From Limnocylindrus sp040397235 (GTDB lineage Bacteria > Chloroflexota > Limnocylindria > Limnocylindrales > Limnocylindraceae): a DNA stretch of 64,000 nt. Below, piece by piece: positions 8,109 to 16,585 of the stretch. Numbering within the stretch: position 1 is the first letter of the stretch; each line of letters begins with the position of its first letter. Below the pieces are notes generated by a model. The model ran no database searches. It worked only from the letters and a program-made list of their open reading frames with translations, and was not told where the DNA came from. A program made the position numbers and the translations under genes. The DNA lies in contig JBBAWH010000002.1 in NCBI GenBank assembly GCA_040397235.1, positions 1 through 64,000 on the forward strand, written 5' to 3'.

Positions 8109-8771
8109 ATGTTGAGTTGGCTAGACGAGGTCCTGATCCCCCTGATTACGAGCATGTACGAGGCGGTGGGCTACCTCGGCGTGGCGATCGCCATGGCGGT
8201 CGACGCCTCCAGCTTCCCCGTGCCGAGCGAGTTCATCCTCCCCTTCGCTGGATTCCTGGTAGCCGACCCTACGGCGGTCGAGCCGCTCACCGGGGGGCGC
8301 TGGCTCCTGATCCCCACGATCGCCGCCGCCACCCTGGGCGGCCTGGTCGGCACCTGGGGCGCCTACGCCATTGGCGCCTATGGCGGCCGGCCGCTGCTGA
8401 ACCGCTTCGGCCGCATCGTGCGCATCGACCCTGCCGACCTCGACCGCGCCGATGCCTTCTTCGCACGACACGGCGGCAAGATCGTCTTCTGGAGCCGCTT
8501 CATTCCACTCCTGCGCACCGCTATCTCGTTCCCTGCCGGCATTGCCCGCATGCCGCTCGGTCGCTTCCTTCTCTATAGCGCCGTGGGCTCTCTTATATGG
8601 AACAGCGCCCTCATTGGTGGTGGCGCGGCACTTGGCCAGAACTGGGAGCAGGTCAAGGATTGGCTCAAGCCGCTCGACACACTCCTGCTGATCGCTGGCG
8701 TTCCTGCACTGCTGCTCCTTGCCGCCTGGCGACTCGGGCTCCTTGACCGCTTGCGCGATCGGCGCGGGTAG
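8109..8771 (+). CDS. DedA family membrane protein
   Basis: The 220-residue protein has the DedA (SNARE-associated/VTT) layout. It begins with a re-entrant hydrophobic N-terminus including FPVPSEFILPFAGFL and continues with a G-rich helix, GTWGAYAIGAYGGRP. The conserved FFARHGGKIVFWSRFIPLLRT segment (about 117-138) carries the basic residues typical of the family. It ends in a basic C-terminus after the last helix. Members move undecaprenyl phosphate or phospholipids across the membrane; the exact substrate here is unknown. It is followed after 6 bp by the phosphoesterase gene. Confidence 0.9.
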   Translation: MLSWLDEVLIPLITSMYEAVGYLGVAIAMAVDASSFPVPSEFILPFAGFLVADPTAVEPLTGGRWLLIPTIAAATLGGLVGTWGAYAIGAYGGRPLLNRFGRIVRIDPADLDRADAFFARHGGKIVFWSRFIPLLRTAISFPAGIARMPLGRFLLYSAVGSLIWNSALIGGGAALGQNWEQVKDWLKPLDTLLLIAGVPALLLLAAWRLGLLDRLRDRRG

Positions 8772-8777
8772 GCTGCT

Positions 8778-9527
8778 GTGAAGATTGCGGTCGTCAGCGA
8801 CATTCATGCCAACCTCGCCGCGCTGCAGGCGGTGCTCGCCGACATCGATGCGGTCGCCCCTGATGCCGCGATTTGGCACACTGGCGACATCGTTGGCTAC
8901 AACGCCGAGCCGAACGAGGTCGTTGCTCTGTTGCGTGAACGTGGTGCTGTTGGCGTAATGGGGAATCACGACGCGGCAGTGCTCGGCGAGCTTGATGTGA
9001 AGTGGTTCAATCCCGCCGCGGCTGCTGCAGTTCGCTGGACGGCTACGCACCTCACCCCAGAGAACGCCACGTGGCTGCATGCGCTGCCGAAGATCAGCGA
9101 GATGGGAGCCGCCACGTTGGTGCACGGCAGCCCACGCGAACCGCTCGGTGAATATGTCATTGATGCCGTTGGTGCACGTGAGAATTTGCTAGCGCTCTCC
9201 ACGCCGGTGCTCTTTCACGGCCACACGCACGTTCCCGCCTATTGGGCGCTGCGTGGCGGGCAGGCGAGCTTGATTGACATTAACGGCCGCACGCAGCCGC
9301 TCCTCTCGCCGTCACTGATCAACGTTGGCTCTGTTGGACAGCCACGCGATGGCGACGTTCGTGCGAGCTGGGTCCTCTGGGATCGCAGTGACGATGGCTC
9401 AGCGATCGGTACGCTCGGCACGGTGCAGTGGCGACGCGTTCACTACGACATTGCACGAACACAATCGGGCGTGCGTGCAGCGGGGCTGCCGGAGTTTCTC
9501 GCCGAACGTCTCGCAGCGGGGCACTAG
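8778..9527 (+). CDS. Calcineurin-like metallophosphoesterase (YfcE/MJ0936 type)
   Basis: The 249-residue cytosolic protein starts at a GTG (MKIAVVSDIHANLAALQAVL). All metal-binding motifs are visible in order: SDIHAN (residues 7-12), GDIVGYNAEP, GNHD, a mid-protein HGS, and GHTH. This matches the PF12850 group of small metallophosphatases. The start is 6 bp after the dedA stop, which suggests translational coupling. It converges with the glycosyltransferase gene, and the two share a CTAG at 9524-9527 in which each reads its own TAG stop. The substrate is unknown. Confidence 0.88.
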   Translation: MKIAVVSDIHANLAALQAVLADIDAVAPDAAIWHTGDIVGYNAEPNEVVALLRERGAVGVMGNHDAAVLGELDVKWFNPAAAAAVRWTATHLTPENATWLHALPKISEMGAATLVHGSPREPLGEYVIDAVGARENLLALSTPVLFHGHTHVPAYWALRGGQASLIDINGRTQPLLSPSLINVGSVGQPRDGDVRASWVLWDRSDDGSAIGTLGTVQWRRVHYDIARTQSGVRAAGLPEFLAERLAAGH

Positions 9528-10747
9528 CGCGACGCGCGCTCGGCACTATCTTCGGCGACTGAGTCGAGCAGCGCGGCGATTGCCGGCCGATTCGCCGACC
9601 AGTGGAAGCTTGAGTGGCGCGCGGTGACCGCGGCGCGAAGGGCTGGAGCCTCGGCGCGCCGAATCGCATCGGCGAGCGAGGCGGGATCGTCGGCGACAAA
9701 CGTCGTGCCGAGCCCCTCGCGCAGCAGGTAGTCGCCAGTCGCGGTGCCCGCCGCGGCGACCGTTGGCAATCCGGCTGCGAGGCCGTCGAAGACCTTGTTC
9801 GGCAACACGAGCAACTGGTTCTTCGTCGACTGCGACGGCCCATACAGGACGAGGTTCACGCTGCAACCCTCAAGCAGCGCCTCGAGTCGCGCCCGCGGTG
9901 CGCTGTTGGTTACGTGCACACGGCCAGAGAGGCCGAGGCTTGCTGCGAGCCTGTTCAGGTGCTCGAGCATTGAATCGGACGTGGTTCCGTCGAAGACCAG
10001 GTGGTGTTCGGGGAGAAACTGGAGCGCGCGGACGCCGAGGTCGGGGTTGCGGTTGGCGACGGTTGCGCCAATGTGCACCGCGATCGGAGCGCCTGCGGGG
10101 ATGCCGAGAGCGGCGTGGATCCCCTCGGTCGCGAGCGGGGCAACATCGGGGGCGAGCGAAAGGATCACCTCGGCGGCGACCCCAGGGTGCTCGCGGCGAG
10201 TGTCGTCGATGAACTCCTGCGACACGGTGACGAGCCGGCTGACCGTGGGGATGAAGCGTCGGGAGATCTCCCGCCAGGTCGGCACCTGCTCCTCCGGGAG
10301 ACCCCCTTGGTCGGCCCAGAGCTCGTGCATGTCGAAGACGATCGGGACTTGCGCGCTCCCACGGCCTCGAGCCGCCCGCGCCCAGGTTGCCACGGGGAGG
10401 GCGTCGAGATCAGCGGCCCAGTAGAGGTCAGGGCGTTCCCTGCGAATCGCGGCGGTAGCGCGATACCACCATCTTTTGGTGCTCGGCAGCCCTCGACCCA
10501 AGCGCTCGACAGGGGGGACCGCCGGCTCGTACCGTGGATATATTCCGAAGCGTGCGCTTATGCGATCCACTATTGAAGCGGCGGGTACGTCAATTCGCCG
10601 ACAGCCGACGAGCTCGGGGTGCTCCGACGCGTCCGGATGGTCGAGGTAGGCGACCTCTGCACCGAGCGAGCGAAAGGTGTCGATGAAGCGCACCGTGCGC
10701 GTCGATGGACGTGGGTGCTCGATGACGAGGATGCGCAGTGCTGCCAT
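9524..10747 (-). CDS. Glycosyltransferase, GT-B fold (family 4-like)
   Basis: A start at 10747 gives 407 residues (MAALRILVIEHPRPSTRTVR). The longer frame to 11014 lies inside the upstream gene and has unnatural composition. Features are an N-terminal Rossmann-type half with YWAADLDALPV, a central VFDMHELWAD, and a C-terminal nucleotide-sugar region LVLPNKVFDGLAAGLPTVAA typical of GT-B enzymes. The start is 7 bp after the stop of the nucleotidyltransferase gene, so the pair likely acts in one surface-polysaccharide or glycan pathway. Acceptor and donor are unknown. Confidence 0.78.
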   Translation of the reverse strand: MAALRILVIEHPRPSTRTVRFIDTFRSLGAEVAYLDHPDASEHPELVGCRRIDVPAASIVDRISARFGIYPRYEPAVPPVERLGRGLPSTKRWWYRATAAIRRERPDLYWAADLDALPVATWARAARGRGSAQVPIVFDMHELWADQGGLPEEQVPTWREISRRFIPTVSRLVTVSQEFIDDTRREHPGVAAEVILSLAPDVAPLATEGIHAALGIPAGAPIAVHIGATVANRNPDLGVRALQFLPEHHLVFDGTTSDSMLEHLNRLAASLGLSGRVHVTNSAPRARLEALLEGCSVNLVLYGPSQSTKNQLLVLPNKVFDGLAAGLPTVAAAGTATGDYLLREGLGTTFVADDPASLADAIRRAEAPALRAAVTARHSSFHWSANRPAIAALLDSVAEDSAERASR

Positions 10748-10754
10748 CAACGGA

Positions 10755-11468
10755 TCAGTCGCGCGGCGTGGCGTGGCGCGCGCCCACGTCGAGCAGCCCT
10801 TGGAGATAGCGCTCAGGCGTGCCGAAGTCGAGGTACGGGCCCTCGCCGAGCACCGCGCGGAGGTGGAGTGATGAAAGCTGGCTCGCCAGGTCGCGTTCGT
10901 CGGTAAAGCCGGTGGCCGCTCCTGCGCGCAGCAGCAGAGCGCCCCAGCCGATGATTTCGCCCGGCTCATCGTCTTCGCGTAGGTGGAGGCGCACATCGCG
11001 GACACGACCGTCATCGTTGATTGTCACCGCATCGAGCTGGCGACGGTCGCCGCGGAAGCAGAGGGTCACGCCGTCGATGTCGGGATGCGCGGAGAACTCG
11101 GCAAGCGCGCGCTCGAAGAGATCCTCGGGGTACCAGACGGTGTCGGGAAGGGCGACGGCGATCAGCGTGGCCGGATCGACAGACTGTGCCGCGAACGAGA
11201 CGCTTGTCGGCAGCTCCCCCTGCGTCGGCTTGGCGACGAGGCGGAGCGGCAGTTCGGCGAGATAGGGGTCCTTCGCCCCGGTTGGGCTGACGACGCCGAT
11301 CACCTCGTCGGTGATGCGGTGGATGCGGGCGAGCGTGAACGAGTAGAGCGGTCGGATGCTCCCATCAACGACGACCGGTGCGAGGGGCTTTGGAAAGGGG
11401 AGCCCGAGGCGCGAACCACTGCCGGCCATGGGAAGGACTCCAACGACTCGCTGGCGGACATCTTTCAT
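10755..11468 (-). CDS. Sugar-phosphate nucleotidyltransferase
   Basis: The protein is 237 residues from the ATG at 11468. The N-terminal signature VGVLPMAGSGSRLGLPFPKP is the nucleotide-binding loop of the RmlA/GlmU-type NTP_transferase fold (G-x-G-x-R-L...PKP). A later ALPDTVWYPED supplies the metal-binding Asp region. The start at 11468 is favoured over 11480 because TATGAT lies 7 nt upstream (minus strand of 11476-11481). That -10 box overlaps the one for the divergent MMPL gene. It probably feeds an activated sugar to the glycosyltransferase encoded immediately downstream. The specific sugar is not determinable. Confidence 0.78.
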   Translation of the reverse strand: MKDVRQRVVGVLPMAGSGSRLGLPFPKPLAPVVVDGSIRPLYSFTLARIHRITDEVIGVVSPTGAKDPYLAELPLRLVAKPTQGELPTSVSFAAQSVDPATLIAVALPDTVWYPEDLFERALAEFSAHPDIDGVTLCFRGDRRQLDAVTINDDGRVRDVRLHLREDDEPGEIIGWGALLLRAGAATGFTDERDLASQLSSLHLRAVLGEGPYLDFGTPERYLQGLLDVGARHATPRD

Positions 11469-11475
11469 TGTCGCG

Positions 11476-11483
11476 ATCATAAT
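11476..11483. promoter_or_regulatory. Overlapping bidirectional -10 elements
   Basis: ATCATAAT contains TATGAT on the minus strand (11476-11481; 7 nt to the ATG at 11468) and CATAAT on the plus strand (11478-11483; exactly 6 nt to the ATG at 11490). The two -10 hexamers share four bases, so polymerase should be able to fire only one way at a time. Confidence 0.5.
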
Positions 11484-11489
11484 AGGGTG

Positions 11490-13823
11490 ATGCTCCCACA
11501 CACGCCCCACCACACGCCGCGGCTGCCGCCCTTTGAACGACTCGGCGCCTGGGCACACCGCCGCCGCCGCGCGGTGATCGTCGCCTGGGGACTGCTAGTG
11601 CTACTGGCGATCCCGTTCGCGCCGCAGGCACCTGGGGCGCTCCAGGCGGGCGGCTTCGACCTGCCAACGCTGGAATCCGCACGCGCTCGCACGCTGCTAG
11701 AAGAGGAGCTTGGTGCGCCACCATCGGCGCTGGTACTGGCGATCTCTTCGGAGAGCTTGGTACCCGGGTCGATAGAGTTTGAATCGGCTGCCGCGCGCGC
11801 CGTTGCCGGTGTTGTGCAGGCGCCACACGTGGTTGCGATTCGCTCACACCTGATCGCGCCATCGCAGGTGAGCGTTGCTGACGGCATCGTCTACGACGTG
11901 GTCTTCTTGGATCTGAAGCCCGACGATTCACCTGAGGCGCTCGAGGGTGTTGCGGCGGCACTCGTTGCCGTTGACGGGCTCACCGTGCAGATCGCTGGTG
12001 GCCCCGCCTTCTACGCCGACATTCAGAGTGTTTCGGAGAGCGACCTGCGCCGCAGCGAGTTGATCAGCCTGCCGCTCGCAGCGATCGTGTTGCTGCTGGT
12101 CTTCGGCTCTGCAGTTGCGGCTGGCCTGCCACTCGCGGTTGGTGGGGCCGCGGTGCTCGTTGCGCTTGCCGCGATCTTCGGTGTTGCGCAGGTGACGCGC
12201 ATGAGCGTCTTCGTGTTGAACCTCACCACGCTGCTCGGCCTTGGTCTTGGCGTGGACTATTCGTTGTTGATGGTGTCGCGATTCCGCGAAGAGCTCGGTC
12301 GTGGCAGCGCGCGCCGTGCCGATCGTGTAGCCCTGGCGGTGCAGCGCACCGTGGCGACCGCCGGTCGCGCCGTCTTCTTCAGTGGGGTCACGGTGATGCT
12401 CGGCCTTGTGGGTCTCGTGCTCTTCGACTTCGCCATCCTGCGCTCGATTGGCATCGCTGGGGCGATCACCGTGGCGCTCGCCGTGGTCGCCAGCCTCACC
12501 CTCCTCCCCGCACTCTTGGGCGTGCTCGGAGCACGGGTGGACCGCCTTGCTGTGCGCAAGGTGAGCTACGAGGAGCCGAGTGAGCAGGGCCGCTGGGCAC
12601 GCCTCGCCCGTGGTGTGATGCGCCGCCCCCTCGCCGTTGCCGTGCCAACGCTAGTGCTCCTGGTCGCGCTCGGCTCGCCGTGGTTGGGCGTGAAGTTCAA
12701 CGCCCCCGACGGCAGCATCCTGCCCGCGCGCGTGCCGAGTCGCCAGGCACTCGATGCACTCACTGGCTCGTTCGGTGAAGGCGAGTTCTCGCCGATGACC
12801 GTTGCGGTGCGTACCAACGGCGACGCCACCACGCCAGAGAACATTGCGCTCCTCTTTACCTGGGTGCGCGCACTAGAGGCCGATCCGCGCGTGGCACGTG
12901 TCGACTCCATCGTCTCTATTGATGAACGGCTCACGTTGGCGCAGTACCAGCTCCTCTACGACTCGCCAGGCGGTGCACCGCCCGATCGCTACGTGCAGCA
13001 GCTGCTCTCGGTCACAACGAAGGGTGATCTCACCGCCGTCACCATTACGCCGGCGCAGGGGCCGAACCGCCCCGACACGCGTGCACTTGTCGCTGAGCTG
13101 CGCGCCGCAACGCCAGATGCCGTTGGCGCTGGTGAGGTGACGAAGCTGACGCCACCCGCTGGGCTCACGACGCTCGTGGGTGGCGGTGCTGCAGAGATCG
13201 TTGACGTGGTTGACACCATCTCGTCGGAGTTCCCGCGCAGCGCACTCGTAGTGATTCTCGCAACGCTCATCATTCTCGCGGTGCTGTTGCGCTCAATCGT
13301 GCTGCCGATCAAGGCGGTAATCATGAACACGCTCTCCATTCTGGCGAGCTTCGGCGCGCTGGTCTGGATCTTCCAAGATGGCAACCTCTCTGCGCTGCTC
13401 GGCTTCGCGCCACTCGGTTTCGTTGAAACGACGATCCCCGTGATCTTGTTCTGCGTGCTCTTTGGCCTCTCGATGGATTACGAGGTCTTCTTGCTAACGC
13501 GCATGCGTGAGATCTACGATCGCACCGGTGACAACGCCGCCGCAGTTGCGGGCGGCTTGGAGCGCAGTGGTCGCATCGTCACGAGTGCCGCACTAATCGT
13601 TGTCGTAGTTGCTGGATCGTTCGTCTTCGCCGAGATCGTGCTGATCAAGGCGCTCGGCGTTGGTGTGGCGATTGCCGTGGCGCTCGATGCAACTATTGTT
13701 CGCGCGCTCCTCGTTCCCGCAACGATGCGCCTGCTCGGCGATAAGAACTGGTGGGCACCGAAGTGGATGGAGCGACTGCTCGCCGGTCGCATTGCCACAG
13801 AGTCAGAGGCGGAGCGACGATGA
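11490..13823 (+). CDS. MMPL/RND family membrane transporter
   Basis: A start at 11490 gives 777 residues. The much longer open frame from 10983 runs antisense through the nucleotidyltransferase gene and is not used. Two homologous halves are seen, each with a large outside loop after helix 1 and a helix bundle. The repeated signature GLGLGVDYSLLMVSRFREE in the first half is mirrored by LFGLSMDYEVFLLTRMREI in the second. This is the MMPL pattern of proton-driven lipid or glycolipid exporters. It overlaps the next gene (a lipocalin-like lipoprotein) by ATGA, so the two may form an export pair. Confidence 0.88.
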   Translation: MLPHTPHHTPRLPPFERLGAWAHRRRRAVIVAWGLLVLLAIPFAPQAPGALQAGGFDLPTLESARARTLLEEELGAPPSALVLAISSESLVPGSIEFESAAARAVAGVVQAPHVVAIRSHLIAPSQVSVADGIVYDVVFLDLKPDDSPEALEGVAAALVAVDGLTVQIAGGPAFYADIQSVSESDLRRSELISLPLAAIVLLLVFGSAVAAGLPLAVGGAAVLVALAAIFGVAQVTRMSVFVLNLTTLLGLGLGVDYSLLMVSRFREELGRGSARRADRVALAVQRTVATAGRAVFFSGVTVMLGLVGLVLFDFAILRSIGIAGAITVALAVVASLTLLPALLGVLGARVDRLAVRKVSYEEPSEQGRWARLARGVMRRPLAVAVPTLVLLVALGSPWLGVKFNAPDGSILPARVPSRQALDALTGSFGEGEFSPMTVAVRTNGDATTPENIALLFTWVRALEADPRVARVDSIVSIDERLTLAQYQLLYDSPGGAPPDRYVQQLLSVTTKGDLTAVTITPAQGPNRPDTRALVAELRAATPDAVGAGEVTKLTPPAGLTTLVGGGAAEIVDVVDTISSEFPRSALVVILATLIILAVLLRSIVLPIKAVIMNTLSILASFGALVWIFQDGNLSALLGFAPLGFVETTIPVILFCVLFGLSMDYEVFLLTRMREIYDRTGDNAAAVAGGLERSGRIVTSAALIVVVVAGSFVFAEIVLIKALGVGVAIAVALDATIVRALLVPATMRLLGDKNWWAPKWMERLLAGRIATESEAERR

Positions 13824-14959
13824 TGCGGCGGTTGGCTCTTCTGTTCTTGAGTGCGGTGCTTGCCGCTGCATGTTCTGGCCCGATCTTGGCGAACTCACCA
13901 GCGCCAACGGGTGCGCCGTTCGAGAAGCCAACGCCGCGGCCGAGCACGGTTGATCCGATTGCTGTATCGCTCCCAAGAGATGATGCGCCACATGATCGAC
14001 TAACCGAGTGGTGGTACGTCACTGGCCATTTGGCAACGCTGGACGGCACGCGTGAGTTTGGCTACGAGGCGGTGATCTTTCGTGCGAAACGTGGGCAGTT
14101 CCCGGTGACGTGGGCATCGCATATTGCCATTACCGAGAAGCCGCGTGTTGGTCGCTTAGGCTCGTTTAGCTATGACCAGCGTGTTGAGGTTGGCTCGCAG
14201 GTGAACGCTGCGCCGGTCATGTCGCGCGCGGTGAGCGCCGCCTTCGCCATCACTGGCGCGAATCCTCTTGAGCCCGCAACGCTTGGTCGCGATCCGTGGG
14301 TGATGCTCGTGCTCCCCGATGGCGGCATGGAGATCGGCGGCAACGGCCTGATGCTGCAACTTGGCGCTGGCCGCGCGCCCGTGCTGCACGACACCGATGG
14401 CTGGGTTGCCTTCGCCGATGCCGGCGGCTCGTACTACTACTCCCGCACGCGCATGCCAACGGGTGGCACGTTGACTGTTGGTGGTGAGACGCTCGCGGTA
14501 ACGGGTAGCTCCTGGTTCGATCATCAGTGGGGCGACTTCATCGCCATCGGTGGCGGCGGTTGGGATTGGTTCGCGCTGAACCTCAGTGATGGCAGCGACC
14601 TGATGCTCTCGTACGTGCGCGCGAAGGATGGGAGCTACCCGCTCGTCTATGGCACCTGGGTTGGGGCCGACGGCGTGGTGCGGCACATCGAGGGGGACCA
14701 GATCACCCTGACCGCCCTCGGCACCTGGACCAGCCCACGCACCGGGGCGACCTGGCCTTCGGGCTGGCGAGTGCAGATCGCGCAGATTGGCCTCGACGTG
14801 ACCGTCACCCCCGAGGTAGCGGATCAGGAGCTCAACACCCTCGAGAGCACCGGGGTCATCTACTGGGAGGGGGCGAACTCGGTCGCGGGGAGCCTTGCCG
14901 GGGTGCCGATCACCGGACGCTCCTATGTCGAGCTCACGGGGTACGCGACCCTTCGCTAA
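13820..14959 (+). CDS. Lipocalin-like lipoprotein (carotenoid 1,2-hydratase / AttH superfamily)
   Basis: The 379-residue protein has a lipoprotein signal (MMRRLALLFLSAVLAAACSG; lipobox LAAAC). The AttH/CrtC N-terminal lipocalin signature LTEWWYVTGHLA is followed by a GYEAVIFR strand. A second half holds GSSWFDHQWGDF, the HQWG tract characteristic of the family. Homologues are carotenoid 1,2-hydratases or secreted lipid-binding proteins. No other carotenoid genes are nearby, so lipid binding beside the MMPL exporter is the more likely role (inference). The start is fixed by ATGA overlap and a GGAG-containing upstream. Confidence 0.78.
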   Translation: MMRRLALLFLSAVLAAACSGPILANSPAPTGAPFEKPTPRPSTVDPIAVSLPRDDAPHDRLTEWWYVTGHLATLDGTREFGYEAVIFRAKRGQFPVTWASHIAITEKPRVGRLGSFSYDQRVEVGSQVNAAPVMSRAVSAAFAITGANPLEPATLGRDPWVMLVLPDGGMEIGGNGLMLQLGAGRAPVLHDTDGWVAFADAGGSYYYSRTRMPTGGTLTVGGETLAVTGSSWFDHQWGDFIAIGGGGWDWFALNLSDGSDLMLSYVRAKDGSYPLVYGTWVGADGVVRHIEGDQITLTALGTWTSPRTGATWPSGWRVQIAQIGLDVTVTPEVADQELNTLESTGVIYWEGANSVAGSLAGVPITGRSYVELTGYATLR

Positions 14960-14968
14960 CTCTCCCGC

Positions 14969-14974
14969 TAGAAT
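14969..14974 (+). promoter_or_regulatory. -10 box of leaderless small membrane protein gene
   Basis: TAGAAT lies exactly 6 nt before the ATG at 14981, just after the stop of the lipocalin-like gene. No Shine-Dalgarno is present. Confidence 0.45.
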
Positions 14975-14980
14975 CGGCGC

Positions 14981-15205
14981 ATGACAGAGATCGGCTCCCA
15001 GCCAGTCGCCCCGAAGGTCGCTCCGCGCGATCGCGGGCCGCGCCGCTTCGTCACCTTCACCTACCTAGTGATTGGCGGCGTAATCGCCTGGGCGTTCATC
15101 TCTGGCCCCGACGGCTTCGCCGCTTCGGTGAACAAATTCCTCACCGCCACGCCGGCACCATCAGCATCGCCGAGCGCCTCACCGTCGACCAGCGCCACCC
15201 CGTAG
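14981..15205 (+). CDS. Small single-helix membrane protein
   Basis: The 74-residue protein is not recognised. A basic N-terminal segment (APRDRGPRR) precedes one hydrophobic helix (FVTFTYLVIGGVIAWAFISG, about 23-42). A low-complexity Ala/Ser/Pro/Thr tail follows that would be exposed outside. Codon use resembles neighbouring genes, and the -10 box 6 nt upstream supports the start. The PIG-L gene follows after 16 bp. It may be a membrane anchor or scaffold, but nothing in the sequence says so. Confidence 0.6.
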   Translation: MTEIGSQPVAPKVAPRDRGPRRFVTFTYLVIGGVIAWAFISGPDGFAASVNKFLTATPAPSASPSASPSTSATP

Positions 15206-15221
15206 CGACGGGCCGGCGCGC

Positions 15222-16307
15222 GTGAGCCACATCTTCGTCTCACCCCACCCCGACGACGCGGCGCTCTCGTGTGGCGGCCTGATCGCCAACCTGCGCGAGC
15301 TCGGCCAGAACGTGATCATCCTCAGCGTCTACTCCGGCCACGGCAGTCTCGATCGCCTCACCTCGTATCAGCGACAGGCGCTCGGCTTTGGTGGCAAGGC
15401 GATCTGGCCCGCATCACAGGCGTTCGACAGCGGCTCTATTGCCGCTGACCACAACGTACCTCGCGAAACGGCTGACGCACTCGCCCCATGGCAGGCCGAG
15501 CCGGCACGACTAAAGCAGACGCAGCGCGAGGCCGACGATAGCGCCAAGGAGTTCTGGCAGCGCGCATCGTGGTATCGCCGCGCCGACATCAGCGCCACCT
15601 CACTTCCAGGCGGACGCACGCGCGACACCAGCAACGGGCAGGGCGTGATCGATCCTGGCGCCGTTGCCGTTGCCGCCGCAGCTGGCGAGGCGATGGCACA
15701 GCGTCGCCAAGAGGATGAGCGCTACGCACTCTTCGCTGAAGCGGCGGTCGTCTTCCTCGATCTTCCCGACGCCGTCTTCCGCGGCTACGAGGGTGATGAG
15801 CAGCTGCTCGGCTCTGTGCGCGAGCACGACGCAGCGCCGATTGATCTGCTCCGTAAGGAGATCGCGCGACTAGAGCCGCAGCGTGTCTACTTCCCGCTCG
15901 GCATCGGCTCGCATGTTGACCACCAGCTCTGCCGCCGCGTTGGCGCCGCGCTGCTCAGTGATGCGCAGGCGTGGACGATGCCCGGCATTGACTGGAGCGA
16001 CAAGGTTGCCTTCTACGAAGACTTCCCGTACGCCTACTGGCAGCAGTTCGATCCATCGGCTGGCCTACCGGCAAACTACACCGCTGGTCTCCCCGCCAAC
16101 ATTGACCTAACGCCTGAGATCGCCGACGTCACCGATGTGCTCGAGCAGAAGATCCAGGGGATTGCGCAATACGAGTCACAGATGCCGCACCTCTTCGGCT
16201 CCGTCGAGAAGATGGCCGACGCGGTACGAACGCAGGGTGCAACGGTTGCGCTTCAGAGTGGCCGCGGTGGTGCGGTCGAGCGCTACTGGAGCGCGGTGCG
16301 CAGCTAG
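15222..16307 (+). CDS. PIG-L family deacetylase (LmbE-like)
   Basis: The 361-residue protein starts at a GTG (MSHIFVSPHPDDAALSCGGL). The HPDDAALSCGG motif is the zinc/catalytic site of the PIG-L superfamily, and a second metal-site motif GSHVDHQLCRRVG occurs near residue 230. Family members remove N-acetyl groups from GlcNAc-containing conjugates such as mycothiol or bacillithiol precursors and glycolipids. There is a roughly 100-residue insertion between the two motifs. It converges with the small membrane gene, sharing CTAG at 16304-16307. Confidence 0.85.
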   Translation: MSHIFVSPHPDDAALSCGGLIANLRELGQNVIILSVYSGHGSLDRLTSYQRQALGFGGKAIWPASQAFDSGSIAADHNVPRETADALAPWQAEPARLKQTQREADDSAKEFWQRASWYRRADISATSLPGGRTRDTSNGQGVIDPGAVAVAAAAGEAMAQRRQEDERYALFAEAAVVFLDLPDAVFRGYEGDEQLLGSVREHDAAPIDLLRKEIARLEPQRVYFPLGIGSHVDHQLCRRVGAALLSDAQAWTMPGIDWSDKVAFYEDFPYAYWQQFDPSAGLPANYTAGLPANIDLTPEIADVTDVLEQKIQGIAQYESQMPHLFGSVEKMADAVRTQGATVALQSGRGGAVERYWSAVRS

Positions 16308-16585
16308 CGCGAACGATTTCGCTTTCGCGTGGCAAACCATTCAATTGCGACAGCCGCTAAGGCTCCTACCGCAAAGATGATGCCGCCTGTCGGCACTGAG
16401 ATAAAGAGGATCCAGATCACCGCGCCGTAGCCGCGTTCATCGAACGGATTGCTCGATGGGTCTGCGGCGAAATTCACCAGCAGTACGGCGAGTGGAGAGA
16501 GGGCGACGACGCCGGCAGTGGTGCTCAGCACGAGCCAATACCTTGGGGTGATGATTGGCGTCTGCGCCTTCGACTTTGTGCTCAT
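16304..16585 (-). CDS. Small membrane protein, two predicted helices
   Basis: The 93-residue protein is not recognised. Two hydrophobic segments (about 18-39 and 53-83) flank a short polar loop (AADPSSNPFDERG). The C-terminus is strongly basic (TRKRNRSR), giving an in-in topology by the positive-inside rule. Its start overlaps the stop of the glycosyltransferase gene by 4 bp, indicating translational coupling. Its stop lies in the CTAG shared with the PIG-L gene. A role in the same glycan pathway is possible. Confidence 0.6.
   Translation of the reverse strand: MSTKSKAQTPIITPRYWLVLSTTAGVVALSPLAVLLVNFAADPSSNPFDERGYGAVIWILFISVPTGGIIFAVGALAAVAIEWFATRKRNRSR

Noticed and set aside
10983..11489. 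Upstream extension of the MMPL frame (would give 946 residues)
   Set aside because: It runs antisense through the nucleotidyltransferase gene and its sequence is charged and unlike any transporter N-terminus; the ATG at 11490 has a -10 box at the standard 6-nt distance.
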